A stretch of 38,050 nt of DNA from NCBI GenBank assembly GCA_031263685.1, contig JAISFI010000286.1, positions 1-38,050 of the forward strand, read 5' to 3'. Of the stretch, positions 36,401 through 38,050 are shown in pieces. The notes under the pieces were generated by a model. That model had not been told where the DNA came from, searched no databases, and saw only the letters and a program-made list of their open reading frames with translations. Every line of letters begins with the position of its first letter. Position 1 is the stretch's first letter. The translations under genes and the position numbers were made by a program. The stretch is from Dysgonamonadaceae bacterium (GTDB lineage: Bacteria > Bacteroidota > Bacteroidia > Bacteroidales > Azobacteroidaceae).

Positions 36401-37435
36401 GGGATACTGCCCAGCAGGGATACTCCATTTTTTGAACGGTGACACTTCATTTGGCAGCATCAGCAAGCCTTTATAGTAACAGCCAAGCCACAAATTGTGA
36501 TTGCGGTCTTCGTGAATTGCCGTAATCTTTGCCTGTGGTATATTTATATAAGGATTGTTCAGGACTCCGGTATCGAAAGCAGAGACGAAGTATGCCCCGT
36601 CCGTACGGTCGCTGATACGTTTAAGTCCTTTGCCATAAGTGGCTAAATAGACCTGCCCTTCGGTTGTATTAATCAATTGACGGGCGGGAATCCAACTTTC
36701 GTCGCTGGCGATTGTCCAAAAACTGTCTGTTTGACTGTCGTAGAGATTGACAGCCGTACTGGTAGAAACCAGCAATTGCCCCTGTTTATCTTCAGTCATT
36801 CCCGAAATCACCGCGCCACCGGACAGATCGTTGCGTGTAAAGAGTTTGCTTTTGCCGGTGGCGGGATTATACTGTAACAATCCGACCTCGCTAATGCCAA
36901 ACCACTGTATACCATGGCTATCCTCATATACATAATTGAAAAATTGATAATCTGTTATATGCGGTATGTTCTCAACACGAAATGCCTGTTGCTGCTTCAA
37001 TTTCACACGATAAATTCCAAATCCCGAAGTGGCAACCCATATTTCGCCCGATCGAAACTGTGCAATTCCGGTAATGTGAGGGATTACACCATCTCCAAAC
37101 GTTATTTGTTGGAATCCGTCTTCGTCGGGCAAATAATACTGCAAGCCGTTGATACAGCCTACCCAAAGCGTGCCGCTACGGTCGAGCATTAAGCGGCACA
37201 CCGAGTTGTGCAGCAGCGAAGTGCTGTCGTCAGAGGCGTTGTAATAATGAGCGAACTGAATGCCGTTGAAGCGATTTAACCCATAGTCCGTCCCTATCCA
37301 AATATAACCTTCCGTATCCTGGCAGATGGACGTAATCAAGTTACAGGTCAGTTGTCTGGAATCGTAGAAACGGACGTTTGTGGAATACAGATTTCCGCTG
37401 ACAGCAAGCAGTAACACAAGTAGCAATTTCTTCAT
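33461..37435 (-). CDS. Hybrid two-component system sensor/regulator (HTCS): Reg_prop propeller, Y_Y_Y, HisKA/HATPase, REC, AraC HTH
   Basis: 1324 aa; repeated DTEGYIWIGTDYGLNRF-type blades; LFVNLSHEIRSPITLIMNPLD; GGIGFGIGLNLCRLIV; KILVVDDDEEILAYL...VISDVIMPGMSG; SRVHLHRKLKEMTGVPVATFIRNIRLQQAALLL...GYDNQASFATVFKKQFGVAPSKY. Confidence 0.97.
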   Translation of the reverse strand: MKKLLLVLLLAVSGNLYSTNVRFYDSRQLTCNLITSICQDTEGYIWIGTDYGLNRFNGIQFAHYYNASDDSTSLLHNSVCRLMLDRSGTLWVGCINGLQYYLPDEDGFQQITFGDGVIPHITGIAQFRSGEIWVATSGFGIYRVKLKQQQAFRVENIPHITDYQFFNYVYEDSHGIQWFGISEVGLLQYNPATGKSKLFTRNDLSGGAVISGMTEDKQGQLLVSTSTAVNLYDSQTDSFWTIASDESWIPARQLINTTEGQVYLATYGKGLKRISDRTDGAYFVSAFDTGVLNNPYINIPQAKITAIHEDRNHNLWLGCYYKGLLMLPNEVSPFKKWSIPAGQYPKAGMVQSIFLDRDGYLWSGIENEGVFKMDRQGNIVEHLDINRHNFSTIEQDKTGDLWFGGKYSGLFQVSTKTGKITEHFSTEWNKSDFKCIEEDANGSLYISDFGRGFIHYNTVTHEIKKFVNDLTRNSVSNDWIYKFIIDSQGLVWLGHFNGVDCYNPETGRFTLYSLPGINKYVTYSLIEGREGNIWAGTNQGLVCFHRQTNETEIFQEKDGLSNNVVYALVEDKQGNIWCTTLKGISKLQVCNKKFYLYNTGREMIDNEYASNAAVAISSDGTVFLGGTQGITVFHPDSLSASKPEQVMLSAIYLNGKQASTKEIKLSFYNNTFTLEFTTFTYDDPANTFYEYRLKGKEERWNATRPGINQITYNHLPPGNFTIEARACRNGIYSDILPISVRISPPWWQSVWAYILYIVIALFVLLQIYFNIKRKHQQEMNEEKIKLFVNLSHEIRSPITLIMNPLDAMLKKEYDEDTLRMLRLMKKNVNRIIDLINQLLDMRKIEKGRMSIKCCEVDMITYIKGLMDLFEYQAKKRGIRLCFDSPAENMPAWIDTKNFDKALINIITNALKYTPDGGIIKVLVQERTDKNVIGDLHHSIEIQVLDTGVGIDADKLEKIFERFYTTPSESAMGGIGFGIGLNLCRLIVKLHHGVITACNREDTQGSCFTIRIPYGNMHLKKSELAEETALLSTVAASVNTTVADDEQIDGQKAKRQSGTDKILVVDDDEEILAYLSAELSHCYKVRTCNNGNDAWQIVLAEKPQLVISDVIMPGMSGYSLLKQIKKNTNVSHIPIILLTSKTESEDRIKGIKYGADAYLNKPFNIDELKAVVANLLKANRRLKGKFSGTLAQEDRVEKVEMKLKNDVLMERIMKVINKNIANTDLDVDFLAKETGISRVHLHRKLKEMTGVPVATFIRNIRLQQAALLLRNKQQDIAQVGYAVGYDNQASFATVFKKQFGVAPSKYAEFFHNQSLETENESKKDV

Positions 37436-37444
37436 ATATATATA

Positions 37445-38050
37445 TCATTCGTTTTGAGTTTTAAGGTAATCGCCAATAATATATAGCGGCACATTGGTCA
37501 TCCAACTTTCTTTTCGATAATTGGAAAGCGATGTACGAATTGCCGTTGGCGGCTGGAATTTTTGACAATATGTTTTCAAACTTTTTGCCTGTAAATTTTC
37601 TTCGGCTTTTACTTCTATGGGAACAATCCCGTCTTCTTCGTTTTGAACAACAAAATCAATTTCCAGATGCGAATCGGACGAAAAATAACAAACAGGCATA
37701 TCTTCAATTAAATAAAGTTGTTGAAATACAAACTGTTCCGTTAATGCGCCCTTGTATTCAGTAAAAAGTGTATCGCCATTGATAATGGTTTTTGCTTTCA
37801 GGGCGGACATTGCGCCAAGCAACCCCACATCATTAAAATAGAGTTTGAAAGCTGATAATTCCTGGTAAGCGTTCAGCGGCAATCCGGGTTTTGAAAGATT
37901 ATAAACTTTATGCAATAAGCCTGCATCGGTTAGCCACTGAATTGCTGTTTCAAAATCCTTTGCCCGCGCACCTTCTCTAACTACACCGTAGATAAATTTT
38001 TTGTTTTCTTTTGCCAACTGTGCCGGAATGCTGTTCCATACCATATTTAT
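37445..38050 (-). CDS. C-terminal part of a DUF4143-type ATP-binding protein (5' end outside window)
   Basis: IPAQLAKENKKFIYGVVREGARAKDFETAIQWLTDAGLLHKVYNLSKPGLPLNAYQELSAFKLYFNDVGLLGAM, LEIDFVVQNEEDGIVPIEVKAEENLQAKSLKTY; frame stays open to the window edge. Confidence 0.85.
   Translation of the reverse strand: MNMVWNSIPAQLAKENKKFIYGVVREGARAKDFETAIQWLTDAGLLHKVYNLSKPGLPLNAYQELSAFKLYFNDVGLLGAMSALKAKTIINGDTLFTEYKGALTEQFVFQQLYLIEDMPVCYFSSDSHLEIDFVVQNEEDGIVPIEVKAEENLQAKSLKTYCQKFQPPTAIRTSLSNYRKESWMTNVPLYIIGDYLKTQNE

Noticed and set aside
37434-37444. (AT)n tract upstream of the HTCS start
   Set aside because: Very short dinucleotide run in AT-rich intergenic DNA; no evidence of function.
1-38050. 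Transposase, integrase, tRNA, rRNA or phage genes explaining the inserted module
   Set aside because: None recognised on either strand among the ORFs or by reading; insertion mechanism stays unknown.
37445-38050. DUF4143-type ATPase as part of a defence or PUL system
   Set aside because: Only the C-terminal part is in the window, and such genes are common stand-alone genes in Bacteroidetes; no linked partner visible.

Overview
The window is almost entirely a Bacteroidetes-type xylan/glucuronoxylan polysaccharide utilization locus (PUL) on the minus strand, read right to left. It starts with a hybrid two-component regulator (HTCS, 37435->33461). A tight operon follows: susC/susD pair 1, susC/susD pair 2, a DUF1735-type lipoprotein, and a lipoprotein with a split, apparently non-catalytic GH10 fold carrying two tandem inserted CBM-like modules. 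The enzyme block then has GH9, a truncated GH43 remnant, GH2, a GH115-CE15 fusion, a SASA/CE20-type acetylesterase, a GPH/MFS symporter, an active-looking GH10, a GH43 without signal peptide and a bimodular GH43-CBM6-GH43. The window edges carry a partial unknown CDS (left, +) and a partial DUF4143-type ATPase (right, -). Between the Sus block and the enzyme block is an insertion that does not look like PUL content. It holds a small ORF made of a 42-nt tandem array with a short palindrome in each unit, directly upstream of a DUF6261-like gene, preceded by a 12-bp inverted repeat and a 28-codon mini-ORF, and starting with a 41-bp leader shared (39/41) with the GH2 gene. Best leads for something under-described: (1) the repeat-ORF + DUF6261-like module, (2) the degenerate GH10 with duplicated CBM insertion, (3) the GH115-CE15 fusion. 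Short repeats/palindromes inside or next to coding sequence (16021-16043, 16116-16150, 8631-8657) are further oddities. All family calls come from motif reading by eye, with no database search.
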